A stretch of 64,000 nt of DNA from Adiantum capillus-veneris (lineage: Eukaryota; Streptophyta; Polypodiopsida; Polypodiales; Pteridaceae): NCBI GenBank assembly GCA_014529385.2, contig CM043970.1, positions 41,779,279 through 41,843,278 of the forward strand. Direction: 5' to 3'. Below, piece after piece: positions 25,021 to 36,077 of this stretch. Each line of letters opens with the position of its first letter. The stretch's first letter is position 1. The position numbers and the translations under genes were made by a program. The notes under the pieces are model-generated. The model ran no database searches. It saw only the letters and a list, made by a program, of their open reading frames with translations, and had not been told where the DNA came from.

Positions 25021-25092
25021 TGCCTCTACAGGCGATGCCAACCCGATTGACTAGCCTGCCCCTACAGGCGATGCCAACCCGATTGACTTGCT
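25021..25092. repeat. 36-bp tandem duplication
   Basis: Two copies of tgcc(t/c)ctacaggcgatgcc continuing to gattgact, period 36. The second copy runs into the start of the Ala-rich reading frame. Confidence 0.85.
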
Positions 25093-25954
25093 TGCAGTCG
25101 AAGCCAACACCGCCATCATGGAAGCATTTCTTGTTTCACTAGAAGAGCATTACTTGGCAGTCGACAATGGTGATGCAACCCTTGTCGATGACCATGCTGT
25201 CCTCCTTGACGCCTCAGAAGATGAAGGCGTTGCTGCTGAAGACAACGACGTTGTGGCGAAAACCATGCGGAGGGCAGCCACCAAAGCACCCGAACCTACT
25301 GACGCAACCTCAGTTGCCGCCGTCACTACGGCAATCCATGCGGCCAATGCCGCTGCCATCCCTGCTGCAGTGGATGATGGTGATGATACCCCAACAGTTG
25401 CCACAGATGGCGGTGTCCACATTTGTGCCCGACACCTCGCAAACAATGCTGCTGAAATCAGCGCCGCAGTTCAATTCAACCAAACTGAGCCAACTGAAGC
25501 CCAGGCCTCCAATGGCGAGCCCTTGCATGCTCACCTGCATGGCTCCTACGCTGCCATCAGTATTGATGGCGCCAACGCCACTGACGACGCTGGTGCAGCC
25601 CTCACAGCAGCGAAAAATACCGCCAATATCCCTGCGGACATAAATAATGAAGCCAAAGCCGCTGCTGCAAACGATGCTGCCAAAGATGTTGCTGCAATTC
25701 CCGATATTGATGTTGCTTCCATACTTGCTCTCAAAAATGCTGCCCACCCTCAATTGCAGCAAACCTCCCTCAATTGCAGCTGTTACTCCCTTGACGATGG
25801 ATGTAATGGTATCCGTCTCCACTCTGGTCACAACCTTTGTCGCTTTTGCGAAAGACGCCCACACAAAACCTGCTCAACACTGAAGACTCGCTTTGGCGGC
25901 GAGCCACCTCGCAAGCCTCCTGCATCGAGCTCTAAGCTAAGGCCAATCCTTTAG
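25088..25954 (+). CDS. Ala-rich hypothetical protein
   Basis: An uninterrupted 288-codon frame from an ATG at 25088, among the longest in the window. Residues about 55-215 are dominated by Ala, Asp, Asn, Thr and Val (runs such as AAKAAAANDAAKDVAAIP-like), with acidic patches. The last about 60 residues are Cys/Arg-rich (SLNCSCYSLDD, CRFCERRPHKTC). I recognise no domain and see no signal peptide or membrane segment. The strongly biased GCN codons also give long open frames on the opposite strand, so openness alone is weak evidence. A TATA-like signal was not found upstream. It could be a real lineage-specific gene, a retroelement extra ORF, or chance. Confidence 0.3.
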   Translation: MLAVEANTAIMEAFLVSLEEHYLAVDNGDATLVDDHAVLLDASEDEGVAAEDNDVVAKTMRRAATKAPEPTDATSVAAVTTAIHAANAAAIPAAVDDGDDTPTVATDGGVHICARHLANNAAEISAAVQFNQTEPTEAQASNGEPLHAHLHGSYAAISIDGANATDDAGAALTAAKNTANIPADINNEAKAAAANDAAKDVAAIPDIDVASILALKNAAHPQLQQTSLNCSCYSLDDGCNGIRLHSGHNLCRFCERRPHKTCSTLKTRFGGEPPRKPPASSSKLRPIL

Positions 25955-26204
25955 GCCACAAATCCATTTGTCAAGTTGGATTTACTTGACGCTTACATTA
26001 TTGTAACCCTCCATGATTGTAACCCTCCCTCTTGAGCATCACTTCTACCCCTTACTTGGGGCAATTCTCTTTCACCCCACATTCCGATGAACATCGTGTG
26101 GCGTGTAACTACCATATGTACTCTATATAATTGTACCCTTGATCATCATTAATATAACGCTTCTTCCCTCTCTCCCTGCGTATCTTTGCCTTTAGCCTTC
26201 TTCT

Positions 26205-26245
<41 letters not shown>

Positions 26246-26703
26246 TCTCTCCTTCTCTGTGAGATCTCCTCTTCTCTACAAAGGAGTCATGCACCCACAA
26301 CTGTAGGCAGCAAATGTCTCCGCCAGTGCTCCAATGCTTGATTATGGCCATAGAGATTATACCTACGTGCAGATGAATTAAGAAGAGATAAGCAAAGAAC
26401 GAAAGCTAGGTGAAGGTGCGGATCTCTTCCCTAGCACCCCCCCATAGGAAGCATGAAAGCAGATGATGGGGTGGTGAGGAAGAGGCACATTAAGGTCGAG
26501 GAGGAGAGGCCGACATAATATGTGAAAAAGAAGGGAGCGAGGGCGGCGATAGCTCAAGTGGCTGGGCAAGAGAAGGTAAGATGGGCTAGCGGCGGCGTAG
26601 ATCCTAGAGATGGAGCAGGGAGGGCATGGCAAGATGATGGGTTGCGCCGGCAAATAGGGATGGCGAGCAAGAAATGCGTGGGCTACGACATGGCCAACTA
26701 TAA
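25955..26703. other. non-coding; (CT)n and possible LTR edge
   Basis: Contains tctatataattgtacc (about 26120), which could be a TATA box of an LTR, and (CT)n at 26213-26242. No primer-binding site or LTR partner was found. Confidence 0.35.
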
Positions 26704-27318
26704 TTATGAAGTAGCATCGGCTCCGACGTCGCCCTCCAGAGGTAGAGCAGACGTAGAAGGATCATTGGAGACAAGGGAAATGACGGAGCATACAAGAACC
26801 ACTAGGAGCTTGCCATATGCCCCAGCTACCTTTGACTGCGGTCCTTGCAGCTTCTCCTTTATGAATAAGTTGTAGCTTGGCTCGCTGTTCGTGTTGACGT
26901 GATGATGATCAATGTCCCACAAAGTGAGATCAGGTGCCAAGTAGCATGACATGGAGTGGTTATGGTACATGAGTTGCTTGCAATGGCAATGGGTGACTGA
27001 TTGCAAATCGGGCGAGACGAGCAGCTGGTTGCTAACATGCAGTTTTGCGGATGGAAGCTCAAAGAAAATGAAGGGGTCGATGTTGTTACTTGATGAACAT
27101 GGTGATTTTTTGAAACCTTGGTATTGACCCCGGCCAAAGGAGGCTGACGTCGTGTAAGACACATAAGCTAACGACAGGTTCGCTGCAATGGCATAATCAT
27201 ACAACGCTAGCCCATTGCTAATTAATGTTGCGGCAGTAGTGGGCGGAAGGTGACCCACAAACCCGGTCAAGTTCCAGGGCTCGGGAAACATTTTTTGTGG
27301 ACCCGGCTTTGGAACCAT
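26704..27318 (-). CDS. hypothetical 204-aa frame
   Basis: A minus-strand open frame with no family that I recognise. It has Ser/Thr-rich and Cys/His-rich parts (HCHCKQLMYHNHSMSCYL), and a hydrophobic stretch near the C-terminus (LLVVLVCSVISLV) that could be a single membrane segment. The plus strand over 26522-26875 is also open. No homology, promoter or splice evidence supports expression; it may be chance or a decayed gene piece. Confidence 0.25.
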   Translation of the reverse strand: MVPKPGPQKMFPEPWNLTGFVGHLPPTTAATLISNGLALYDYAIAANLSLAYVSYTTSASFGRGQYQGFKKSPCSSSNNIDPFIFFELPSAKLHVSNQLLVSPDLQSVTHCHCKQLMYHNHSMSCYLAPDLTLWDIDHHHVNTNSEPSYNLFIKEKLQGPQSKVAGAYGKLLVVLVCSVISLVSNDPSTSALPLEGDVGADATS

Positions 27319-28030
27319 TTCACATGCATATGAGCAGGCTTGCTCTAAATTTAAGACGGATAATCACACTAACAATCTCATATTATAACTAAAAAATCCA
27401 TAATTTGAACCGGCTTGAAAACCTTCTTGCCCAAATATGAACCTACCATTTTTCATTTTGAACATGTTTTGGATAAAGCGAACCTATCATTTCCCGGGCC
27501 CTATGGCCAACACGGCATTCCTTACAACACCAGTCTGTGGGCGATTCAACATGAAGCCCAATAATTACTACGCCTGCTAGGACAGGCCTACAACCAACTG
27601 CTATACAAAGGCTCAACAGTGGAGCCCTCTCAACCCTCCAAGTGATGATACAGGACCCTCCATTGTGGTAGTTGTAGCAAACATGGATTGGCCTTCTGCC
27701 AACAGATATGTAGCACGTTTTCAAGCGTGACAAACACACAAAGAGGAGATAATTGAATACCTCAGGGAGATGGTGCAGGGGCTCATACATGAATTTTCTG
27801 AGAAGACAAGGCACTGGCTAGATAGTGTAATTAGTAAGTGAAGGTCAGTTTAATGAATTTTTACAGAATGAGGTTAAAGGTAGGGGATCCTGATTATAAG
27901 CCATTGATTACATGGATAGTGGTCCAAAAACGGCAGCACACGAGGCTATTTCCTACTGATGACATCTACAAGGATAAGAACAATAATACCAGATGGTTAT
28001 GAAATGCAGGTTTAGTGAATCTGGGTTGAC
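27319..28030. other. no gene seen
   Basis: Non-coding DNA; an open minus frame at 27443-27814 has no recognisable content. Confidence 0.4.
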
Positions 28031-28290
28031 GTGTGGGAGAACATTGCCCTCTATAAAGATTTATCTATCTTACTCTTGGATGAGGCCACTAATGCTCTTG
28101 ATGCAGAATCGGAGGGTGTGGTGCATACTGCCCTCGATCAAGCACTAATGCATGACGCTCGTTGTTGCCCACTGTCTGTGCTCGCCCCATCACAGTCTTC
28201 CACAATTGCCAAGTCATGAGGTCGGAAAGCATGAGGAAATTTTGCGGAGGATGGGGACTATGCTACACTCACTCAAGCTACTACCGCAAA
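28031..28290 (+). pseudogene. ABC transporter nucleotide-binding fragment
   Basis: The plus strand reads KDLSILLLDEATNALDAESE (28059-28118), the Walker B/D-loop signature of ABC transporters of the B (MDR/TAP-like) type. It is followed by VVHTALDQALM and, after a frameshift near 28150, TLVVAHCLCS corresponding to the switch-His region 'T-x-VVAHRLST'. Then comes VGKHEEILRRMGTM, the usual end of the domain. The Walker A and the ABC signature upstream are absent, so only the last about 85 codons remain. It is a broken host-gene fragment. Confidence 0.75.
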
Positions 28291-29370
28291 TAATGATGCT
28301 CACATGGGATTGTAGCTATAGATATGTCCTACCCCCTCAACCATTGCCGGCACTAACCGGGGTGCTGGCTCACCCTCTCAACCGCCAAGTGAGTAGCGTG
28401 AATGATAAAACACAAACTCTCCAGTTTGTCGCTTTGTACATGTCAATAAAAAGAGGTGCTCACTCCTCATGATACATATATCTATTTGACACACCAAAAT
28501 ATTGAGAGAATTTCAAATTGGTCACTACTCCCACCCAACCATGACAGTAGGAGTCAATGCTTGCACTGTCCAAAGAAAACACAATAGTATGTGGTATATT
28601 TTTCAAATTAGCACAAGTGGTTAACAAACTTCATGCCCGAGATGTTATCTCTTGAAGTTGGACTTAGAGCAGAGGGTATGTCTGAGGTGGCCAGGACTAA
28701 GGCCTGATTTGTTTTCATCCGCTCCAAAGCAAGGGCCTATCTCCTTCATTGCAACAACAAAAGTCTTTCTAATAAAATAAATCTCTGGATTAAATCCTCT
28801 CAAAAAAGGAATTACGATAACTTGTAAATGCATGTGGTGTTGCCTTCTGGAATTTGTATAGAGGGGATGAATTAGAGGAATAAAAAAAATTACTTGTTAT
28901 AATGATTGGCTATAATCAACAAAAGATTGATACATTTGTGGACCATCAAAGAGTGTTTCAAATATGAGTGCATAAAAATATGCTTGACCACTCATACATC
29001 CTCTCATTAACAACACCCTTTATGTCTTTGGCTCACACATGGACATGCAATTTTTTTTAAAGGACCACTTTAGTCTCCAATCACAAGCACTTGTATGAAT
29101 ACGAGAGTGTGGAGGTGAAGAGAGTTTGTAAACCATATCTCCAACTCACTTGAGTATATTAAAAGGCCCACAATATCTCAAAAATAATTTAGATGTTGGT
29201 CCAATTTGCACTCACAATATTGCTAGGCAACCGGTAAAAGCATATGCTAGTGCCATGAGTAGTCCCAAATCTCGAAAAGCATCTACTAGTGCCACGAGTG
29301 ACCACCAGTAACTGCTTTAGTAGAGTGTGCAAAAATATATGCTTGATTTATGTGCTATAAATATTATGCC

Positions 29371-29457
29371 CCTATCATTGCACAAATGACAAATTCGACT
29401 ATTGTGCAAATGATCCTATCATTGCACAAATGACGATTCAACTATTGTGTAAATGAT
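29371..29457. repeat. 44-bp tandem duplication
   Basis: 29371-29414 and 29415-29457 both begin cctatcattgcacaaatgac and end (g/t)caaatgat-like; two copies, a few differences. Confidence 0.85.
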
Positions 29458-29492
29458 CATTTTCTCTCTCGGCTGCCGCTTCCACTTTGGCA

Positions 29493-29530
29493 TTTTCTCT
29501 CTCTCTCTCTCTCTCTATCCCTCACACACC

Positions 29531-29581
<51 letters not shown>
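29493..29581. repeat. (CT)n and (GT)n microsatellites
   Basis: Short (CT)n at 29493-29515 and 24 GT units at 29534-29581. Confidence 0.95.
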
Positions 29582-29584
<3 letters not shown>

Positions 29585-30167
29585 CTCTCGTTGTCGGTAC
29601 TCTCACACCCCTATCATATCTCTATTCTACAAGTATGCTTTTCTCTCTCCATCTAATCCTTCTTCTCTCTCCTTCTCGCGATACTTATTTCACCTACCTC
29701 AATGCCACCATAGAGAGCATACATAAGAGAGAGCTCCATGCTTATATAAACTCGAAAAATCATCACCTTTAACCAAAAAACACGAATTGATTAACTCGCA
29801 AATAAAAATTAACCCAATGTCCTATATACCATGCTTTGTTCCTATGGTGTGAAGCCTCCCCTAATTCTTTTAGTGAACACAAAATACACCCCAATTTGTG
29901 TCAATGGCCACTTAAGAGGAATATGTATATTTTCGTGACTCTTAATGACTCTATACTCTCTAGGGGTTCACCAAGTCAACTTCTCTATAGATTGCTTGTG
30001 GAGGCTTGAATAGAAGATGCCCACTTATTATACCTTACATGACATGCACTATCATTAACAAAATTTGGGTGGAATAGAGTGCCACCACCATCACTTAAAT
30101 ATCATCAAAATAAGAGATACATAACATAATAGTACAACCATTAGTAGCAACTTAAAGAGAGAAAAAG

Positions 30168-31268
30168 TGTAATAGGACTAATTTTTGAAGATCTTAAAGT
30201 AAAAAAGAATGTAGTAGGCCATATCGATCTCTTGTTTAACATGATTTGAAAGATTGTTAAATAGTCTATTAGATAGAGCTTATATGAATGAGTTTAAGAT
30301 ATTAAGAGAGAAAATATATTCTCTTCTTTTTAAATAATAAACTAAAGACATATTTGATAGAGAATAATGAATAACAGATAGTCTGTCTATGCACAGTATA
30401 ATAAAAACGTAGTTAAAATTGAGGTTTTTATTAATATCAATGTTTTATTTTTATGTGTTTTAGCTTAAAATACATGGGTAGGCTTAAAATAAGTTGAAAA
30501 GTAGTGGAGACCCAAAAATAGAGGCTGTATGAGTCGTGACCTAAAAGTTGCGTTTTCAGCCAAAGAAAGAGGTTTTTCACAATTTAGTCCGCGTGTTCTT
30601 GTAGACAAACCTGTTTCCATCATTTTGAGTACCTGGAAGTCTATATTCTGAGCTTATATGGCAAAGTTATGATAGAAATAAATTGTCAGTAGCAGCAAGA
30701 CAACCTACAAGCAGCAATAGACTAGCTTACAAACAGATATACATAGGTAATATCTCTTCTGTTTGATCCAATCAAGAAATGATTAATACTCTTTTATGAT
30801 GATACAAAATTATGTTTTCTAATTTGACTATCATGTTGAATTGGTTGCACGAGTATGTTCTTTTGGCTACTTTGTAGAAGTTGCAGAAATCGATGTGTGA
30901 AACGGGATCTGTTCAAGGTGTCATGATATTGAGATTGTGATCGTGTTGCGATTCCGATTATGATGGTTGTTGCCATTCAAGAGATTGAGATTGAGAGTGT
31001 GATTGTGATTGAGATTGAGAGTGAGAGTGTGATTGAGATGGAGATTGTGCACAAGATTGAGATTGAGATTGCAATTGTGATTGAGAGTAAGAGTGTGATT
31101 GAGACTGAGATTGAGATAGCTCGGGGGTGGTCGAGAGGTAATGAAACGAGCTATGCTCCTCTTGTAATGATTATCTCCTTCCATACATAGTATTTTTTTC
31201 ATCTACTTATTATGCGTACTCTGTATCTTTCATTATCAATGTATTTTGCTCTCCACTATCGCGTCACA
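30168..31268 (+). repeat. 5' LTR
   Basis: About 1.1 kb. It begins tgtaataggacta and ends ctatcgcgtcaca, two bases before the primer-binding site. It contains a GATTGA-type minisatellite at about 30975-31125 in its downstream part. Confidence 0.9.
30975..31125. repeat. GATTGA/GATTGT hexamer minisatellite in 5' LTR
   Basis: Degenerate tandem 6-bp units (gattga, gattgt, gagtgt). The corresponding array is at 34218-34372 in the 3' LTR. Both strands are open across it (Ile-Glu, Leu-Asn or Ser-Gln repeats), which is a repeat artefact. Confidence 0.9.
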
Positions 31269-31270
31269 AG

Positions 31271-31282
31271 TGGTATCAGAGC
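31271..31282 (+). other. primer-binding site
   Basis: TGGTATCAGAGC, complementary to the 3' end of plant initiator tRNA-Met, two bases after the 5' LTR. Confidence 0.95.
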
Positions 31283-31399
31283 GGTTTTGATTCTACAATA
31301 TCGATCAATGAATACAAGAAACGATTGACAAAAGAAGAAGATAAAAGTGGACGTAAATGATCAAAGGAGAAGAAGCAAAAAAAAAAAACCATGACGATG

Positions 31400-33410
31400 A
31401 TGAGAAATTCGATGCGGGAAAAGTGGTGGTCAAATAATTCTTTAAGAAGGCTAAGCTCAATGGCTTTCATGGTATAAGAAAGACTTGCAAAGATTTAGAA
31501 GCATGGATTGAATAACTTGAAGATTTGGATTATATATGGAGAACAAGACCGCTAAACTTTCGAATGCTCGAGAAAAGTGACCGAGAAGGCAATACCTACC
31601 AAGATGGCTCAATTGGAGACTATTGGCGATGCAAATGATAAAGGTAAGTCATCTAGGCCTTCTTCCTGATGCTTTATGCCTTTAGTACGTCATTTGAAAG
31701 CTTTTGTGATCAAATTTATGTATAAAACGAGAAACTTGAAATTGAATTTCTTAATTGATTCGGGTAGTACACATTCGGGTAGGTAGTACACATTACTTTC
31801 TGTCCTTTGAATTGACTGAGAAATTAGACCTGAAAATAAACAGAGAACTCAAAAGACTCGTGGACTTATTTAGTGACAATAAAAGTTTGACGAAAGAATT
31901 AATTGAAAATTTATCTTTTCCTTTAAATAGTGATAATCATAAGGGCGATTTTTATATCATACACATGGGTGATTGAAAAATCACATTTTGATTGATTGTG
32001 AAGAAAGAAAAAAACCTTCTAATGGCGATAGTCACAGTATTCATAGAGAAAAAAGGGATTCTAAGTCTATTCTAATTTTCGTCATGAAATTGATTAGGGG
32101 ACGTCGACAAGGGTGTGAGACCTTCATAATTTTTGCAAGTAAATTAAATGATGAACCTGAAAAGGGGAAGGAAGAAAATCCAAAGTATGTGGAAAAGCTT
32201 CTTGATGAGTACAAGGATGTTTTTCCTAATGACCTGCCCGATATGCCTCCTCATTAAACCATGGGATTGACCTATATCCAGGATCTAAACCGTACTCTAG
32301 GGCCCCTTACAGATTCAACATAGATGAGCTTAAGCAACTAAAACTCCAGCTTGATGACATGCTAAAGAAAGGGTTAATCAAGCCTAGTGAATCTCCTTGG
32401 GGTAGTCCTATTATTTTCTAGAGGAAGAAAGATGAAACTTATAGACTGTGCATTGACTATAGGGATCTTAATAAACGAACCTTTAAAAATAAATATCCCA
32501 TTCTGCACATTGATGAGCTGATGAGTCAACTTAGCGCTCGGGGGGTTCACTATGTGTAAAACTACCATATCACGTGCGTTCAAGACATGTTTGTAAAACC
32601 CCTTATCTGTGAAATTTTGAAGGAATAAAATGTACCCTTTTCTTTTAAAATCTGTAAGCTTTTTTCGAATTTGAAAAATAGTATCCCTTCTATATATATA
32701 TTTATGTAAGTTTCAAGAACTTTAAATACCCTTCTGTTGAACTCACGTGATAGGTTACATTTTTCTTAGGTGACCTACCTGGGACTTAGCGGTGCACAAG
32801 TCTTTTCAAAGTTTGACCTTCGATCTGGATACACCCAGATCAAAATTAAGAAAGGAGATAGTTTTAAAACGATATTTGAAACATTGAAAGACTGAAAATT
32901 ATCTTTTGAAAATTTCAAAACTTGGAAAACCTTTTGTGCTAACATGTGATGCAAGCAGGGAACAAATGAGATGTGTCTTATGTCAAGAGGGGAGAGTTGT
33001 GGCATGTGAATCTAGGAAGTTGAGAAGACATGAAGTAAATAATGATTTTCTACTCTAGCATTATATCTCTTATCTAAATTCTCATGTGAGAGGGATGTTT
33101 GAGAGGAAATTTTGTTTACATAAGGGTAACTTGTATTATCATGATTGCTTATGTGTGTCTATAAATTCCTCTTTGAAATATCAAATTTTGTGAGAATGCC
33201 AACAAAATATATATTTTTAGATAATCTTGTTCTAAAGAAAACATGTGAAGGCAGAACTAGAAACCAGTTTGATTGTAGAGTTAAACAGCTTAGAAGTAGA
33301 ATTCTTCTTGAAGTTTCGTTAAGTGAGATGTATCATGTAAAAGATGCCTCTTGGATTGAATTGATGTTTTGTATGTTAAACCCCTCTTTCAAACTTTGAG
33401 GACAGAGTTA
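31400..33410 (+). pseudogene. Ty3 gag-pol remnant
   Basis: In order on the plus strand: a gag-like LNGFHGIRKTCKDLEAWIE (about 31450-31510); protease LNFLIDSGSTHS with the catalytic DSG (about 31740-31775); ELTEKLDLKI; then DEYKDVFPNDLPDMPPH (32206-32256). The RT N-half follows: [58 protein letters not shown] to 32536. After the inserted MITE the RT resumes with GAQVFSKFDLRSGYTQIKIK (32790-32850). It then jumps by deletion to RNase H, GKPFVLTCDASREQM and GRVVACESRKLRRHEVN (about 32925-33040). The YxDD catalytic block and almost all of integrase are gone. Dead copy. Confidence 0.85.
32537..32783 (+). mobile_element. 247-bp MITE with 8-bp target duplication
   Basis: Inserted inside the RT codons for 'QLSGAQVF'. 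The target ACTTAGCG is present on both sides (32529-32536 and 32784-32791), and removing the insert plus one copy restores the RT reading, which proves it is an insertion. The ends form an imperfect inverted repeat (CTCGGGGGGTTCACTATG versus a reverse-complemented right end CCAGGTAGGTCACCTAAG). An 8-bp duplication is typical of hAT-type elements; this family link is inference. A second copy, split by the CACTA element, lies at 38738-46987. No coding capacity. Confidence 0.9.
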
Positions 33411-33418
33411 ATTTTGAT

Positions 33419-33428
33419 AAGGGGAGAA
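33419..33428 (+). other. polypurine tract
   Basis: aaggggagaa immediately before the TG of the 3' LTR. Confidence 0.85.
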
Positions 33429-34521
33429 TGTAATAGGACTAATTTTTGAAGTTCTTAAAGTCGACAAGAATGTAGTAGGCCATATCTTTTGTTTATCACG
33501 ATTTGAAAGATTGTTGAATAATCTATTAGATAGAGCTTATATGAATGAGTTTAAGATATTAAGAGAGAAAATATATTCTCTTCTTTTTAAATAATAAACT
33601 AAAAACATATCTGATAAAGATTAATGAATAACAGATAGTTTGTCTATGAATAGTATAATAAAAACGTCGTTAAAATTGAGGTTTTTATTAGTATCAATGT
33701 CTTATTTTTATGTGATTTAGCTTAAAATACACGGGTAGACTTAAAATAAGTTGAAAAAGTAGTGGAGATCCAAAAATAGAGGTTTTATGAGTCGTGACCT
33801 AAAAGTTGTTTTTTTAGCCAAAGAGGTTTTTTGCAATTCTGTCCTCGTTGCCTTGTAGACAGACCTGTTTCCATCATTTTGAGTATTTGGAAGTCTATAT
33901 TCTGAGCTTGTATGACAAAGTTATGATATAAATAAATTGTCAATAGCATCAGGACAACCTACAAGCAACAATAGGTTAGCTTACAAACATATATACACAG
34001 GTAATATATCTTTTGTTTGATCCAATCAAAAAGTGATTATACTCTTTTATGATGATACAAAATTATGTTTTCTTATTTGATTATCATGTTGAATTGGTTG
34101 CACGAGTATGTTCTTTTGGCTATTTTGGAGAAGTTGTTGAAATTGATGTGTGAAACGGGATCTGTTCAAGGTATCATGATATTGAGATTGCGATCATGTT
34201 GAGATTTCGATTATGATGGTTGTTGCCATGAGGAGATTGAGATTGAGAGTGTGATTGTGATTGAAATTGAGAGTGGGAGTGTGATTGAGATTGATATCGT
34301 GCACAAGATTGAGATTGAGATTGCGATTGTGATTGAGAGTGAGAGTGTGATTGAGGCTGAGATTGAAATAAATCGGGGGTGGTCGGGAGGTAATGAAACA
34401 AGCTATGCTCCTCTTGTAATGATTATCTTACATCCATAAAGATTCTTTATTTAATCTATTTATTATGTGTACTCTGTATTTTTCATTATCTATGTATTCC
34501 ACTCTCCCCTATTGCATCACA
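33429..34521 (+). repeat. 3' LTR
   Basis: Begins tgtaataggactaat and ends attgcatcaca; co-linear with the 5' LTR, including the hexamer minisatellite at 34218-34372. Confidence 0.9.
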
Positions 34522-35654
34522 AAATCAGAGAGAAAACAATGGCCGTTTGAGAGGGAGAAGCCTTGCTTTGCACTTGCTTGCAAGCTGAAAGTAGCCTCCT
34601 TTGTAGCAATAATTTGTGATTTTCCCCCTCTTTTGCTCCTCTATTCAATAATTACTCAACATGAAAGTTTTAGATCTCCCATTTTTCCCCCACGTCGTGG
34701 ACTGTTCTAAAGATAGGCTCTCTATCATGAGATAATTAATCAAAAAATAGTTTCACTAGGTCTCCTGTTGGTACTTCAACCGTTTTGGACCTTTCCTTTA
34801 GTTATTTACACACTAATTTCCTTTTGAAGAGTTTCCACCATTCCTCCTTAAGAGATGTGTGTGCATGGATAATGAGGGGTTTAAGATTTATTCAAGCTAA
34901 CCCACATATCCCTTTTTAGCTAGCATTCCAACATATTTTTGAAGCATTTAGGACTAGTATTTAGCTCATTACACTCGCATAAAAGCACATTTGATCATGA
35001 AGATAATCTCTGAAGATTTCATCATGCACCTTAGACTAATTGAATTGGCACCATTGATAGTTGCTTCACCCTGGCATCCTAAGGTCCAAAACACACCTTA
35101 TGCCATCTTTGTAATCTTGGTCCTTCCACTTTCTATTTTCTCTATTTGAAATAGCCAATTATAAAAATAAAATCATTTAAGTAGACCAAAATTAAATTTA
35201 GTGACATTACCTCTACCTTGAAATCATAGTTGTCCTTGACTAAGCACATACATGGCACAAGGGGCTACATAGCAGGGAGTGGTTGTAGGCAGAGATTGTC
35301 TCCTCCATACTCGGTAGAGTTTGTTTCCTCCATACTGCATTAAGGACCAAGTAAGGTTTCATGCTCTCTCTAAGAGAGAAAGAGTGAGAGAGCCACACAC
35401 ACACACACACACACACAAACAAATGTTCAATTTAGATAATGCAGACGACTTCAACCAAATGACTTCAGCCAACAAGATAGCTTAGCAAAGAAATTCAAAA
35501 TGGACATGTATGACATGCCAAACTCTCAAGGTCACTTATGCATTTGTTGTTTATTGATGATGACAATCTTTTCTTGAGAATACTATTTGTTTAAGTTCGG
35601 TTATTGGTCTTGCATGCTCTTGGTTTGTTGTTGATCTTGTTGTTTAAGATTTAG
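34522..35654. other. no gene seen; short (CA)n
   Basis: Non-coding flank; (CA)n at 35395-35418. Confidence 0.45.
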
Positions 35655-35659
35655 ATCTA

Positions 35660-36077
35660 TGTAGGATTATGGTGGATCAACAAGACTAGCATTCATAATG
35701 ACATAATAGATAATGGTTAGAGAGACAAATAGTCTAGACTCAAAATGACAACCTCATTAGAAAATGAACTAACTTGATGGTGTGTACAAATGAGCTACTT
35801 AAGTAGTAGCAGAGCATGGCTAGGTGCACCTCTCAAGGGTCACAATACACCTTTCCCAAGGGTCAAGGAGAAACTCTCCAAAGGTCAAGAGTGGCTCCAT
35901 AGAATGTTGAAAATCCATTCTGATTGGGATGGTCATTTTTTCTCTTGTGCAACTCACTTGCCATGTAAGTTAGGCCATGTGTCCTCACATGCTCATAGAG
36001 TGACTAGACTATTGACTGTACAATAGGTCATGCCCATACAAGTTGAGAGGTTTAGGCCAAATGCCATAATCCCAACA
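35660..36077 (-). repeat. LTR of non-autonomous element
   Basis: Aligns along its length with 37538-37952, with scattered substitutions and small indels; ends TG and CA. Confidence 0.9.

Larger units (their letters stand above)
28291..30167. other. no gene seen
   Basis: AT-rich, non-coding apart from the small repeats listed. Confidence 0.45.
30168..34521 (+). mobile_element. two-LTR Ty3/gypsy element, decayed
   Basis: LTRs 30168-31268 and 33429-34521 (both TGTAATAGG...CACA) flank a 2.16-kb internal region with primer-binding site, gag scrap, protease, RT, RNase H and polypurine tract in Ty3 order. The internal region is far shorter than a full element: most of gag and nearly all of integrase are deleted. 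A MITE sits in the RT. The flanking 5-mers (aaaag and aaatc) do not match, so no target duplication can be shown. The two LTRs differ at many positions on sight, so insertion is not recent. Confidence 0.9.

Noticed and set aside
25310-25864. 184-codon minus-strand frame opposite the Ala-rich frame
   Set aside because: GCN-rich sense codons leave the antisense open; no independent support.
30921-31202. Leu-Asn / Ile-Glu repeat frames
   Set aside because: GATTGA minisatellite of the LTR read in different frames.
30163-34526. 5-bp target duplication of the 4.35-kb Ty3 element
   Set aside because: aaaag before and aaatc after do not match; not claimed.
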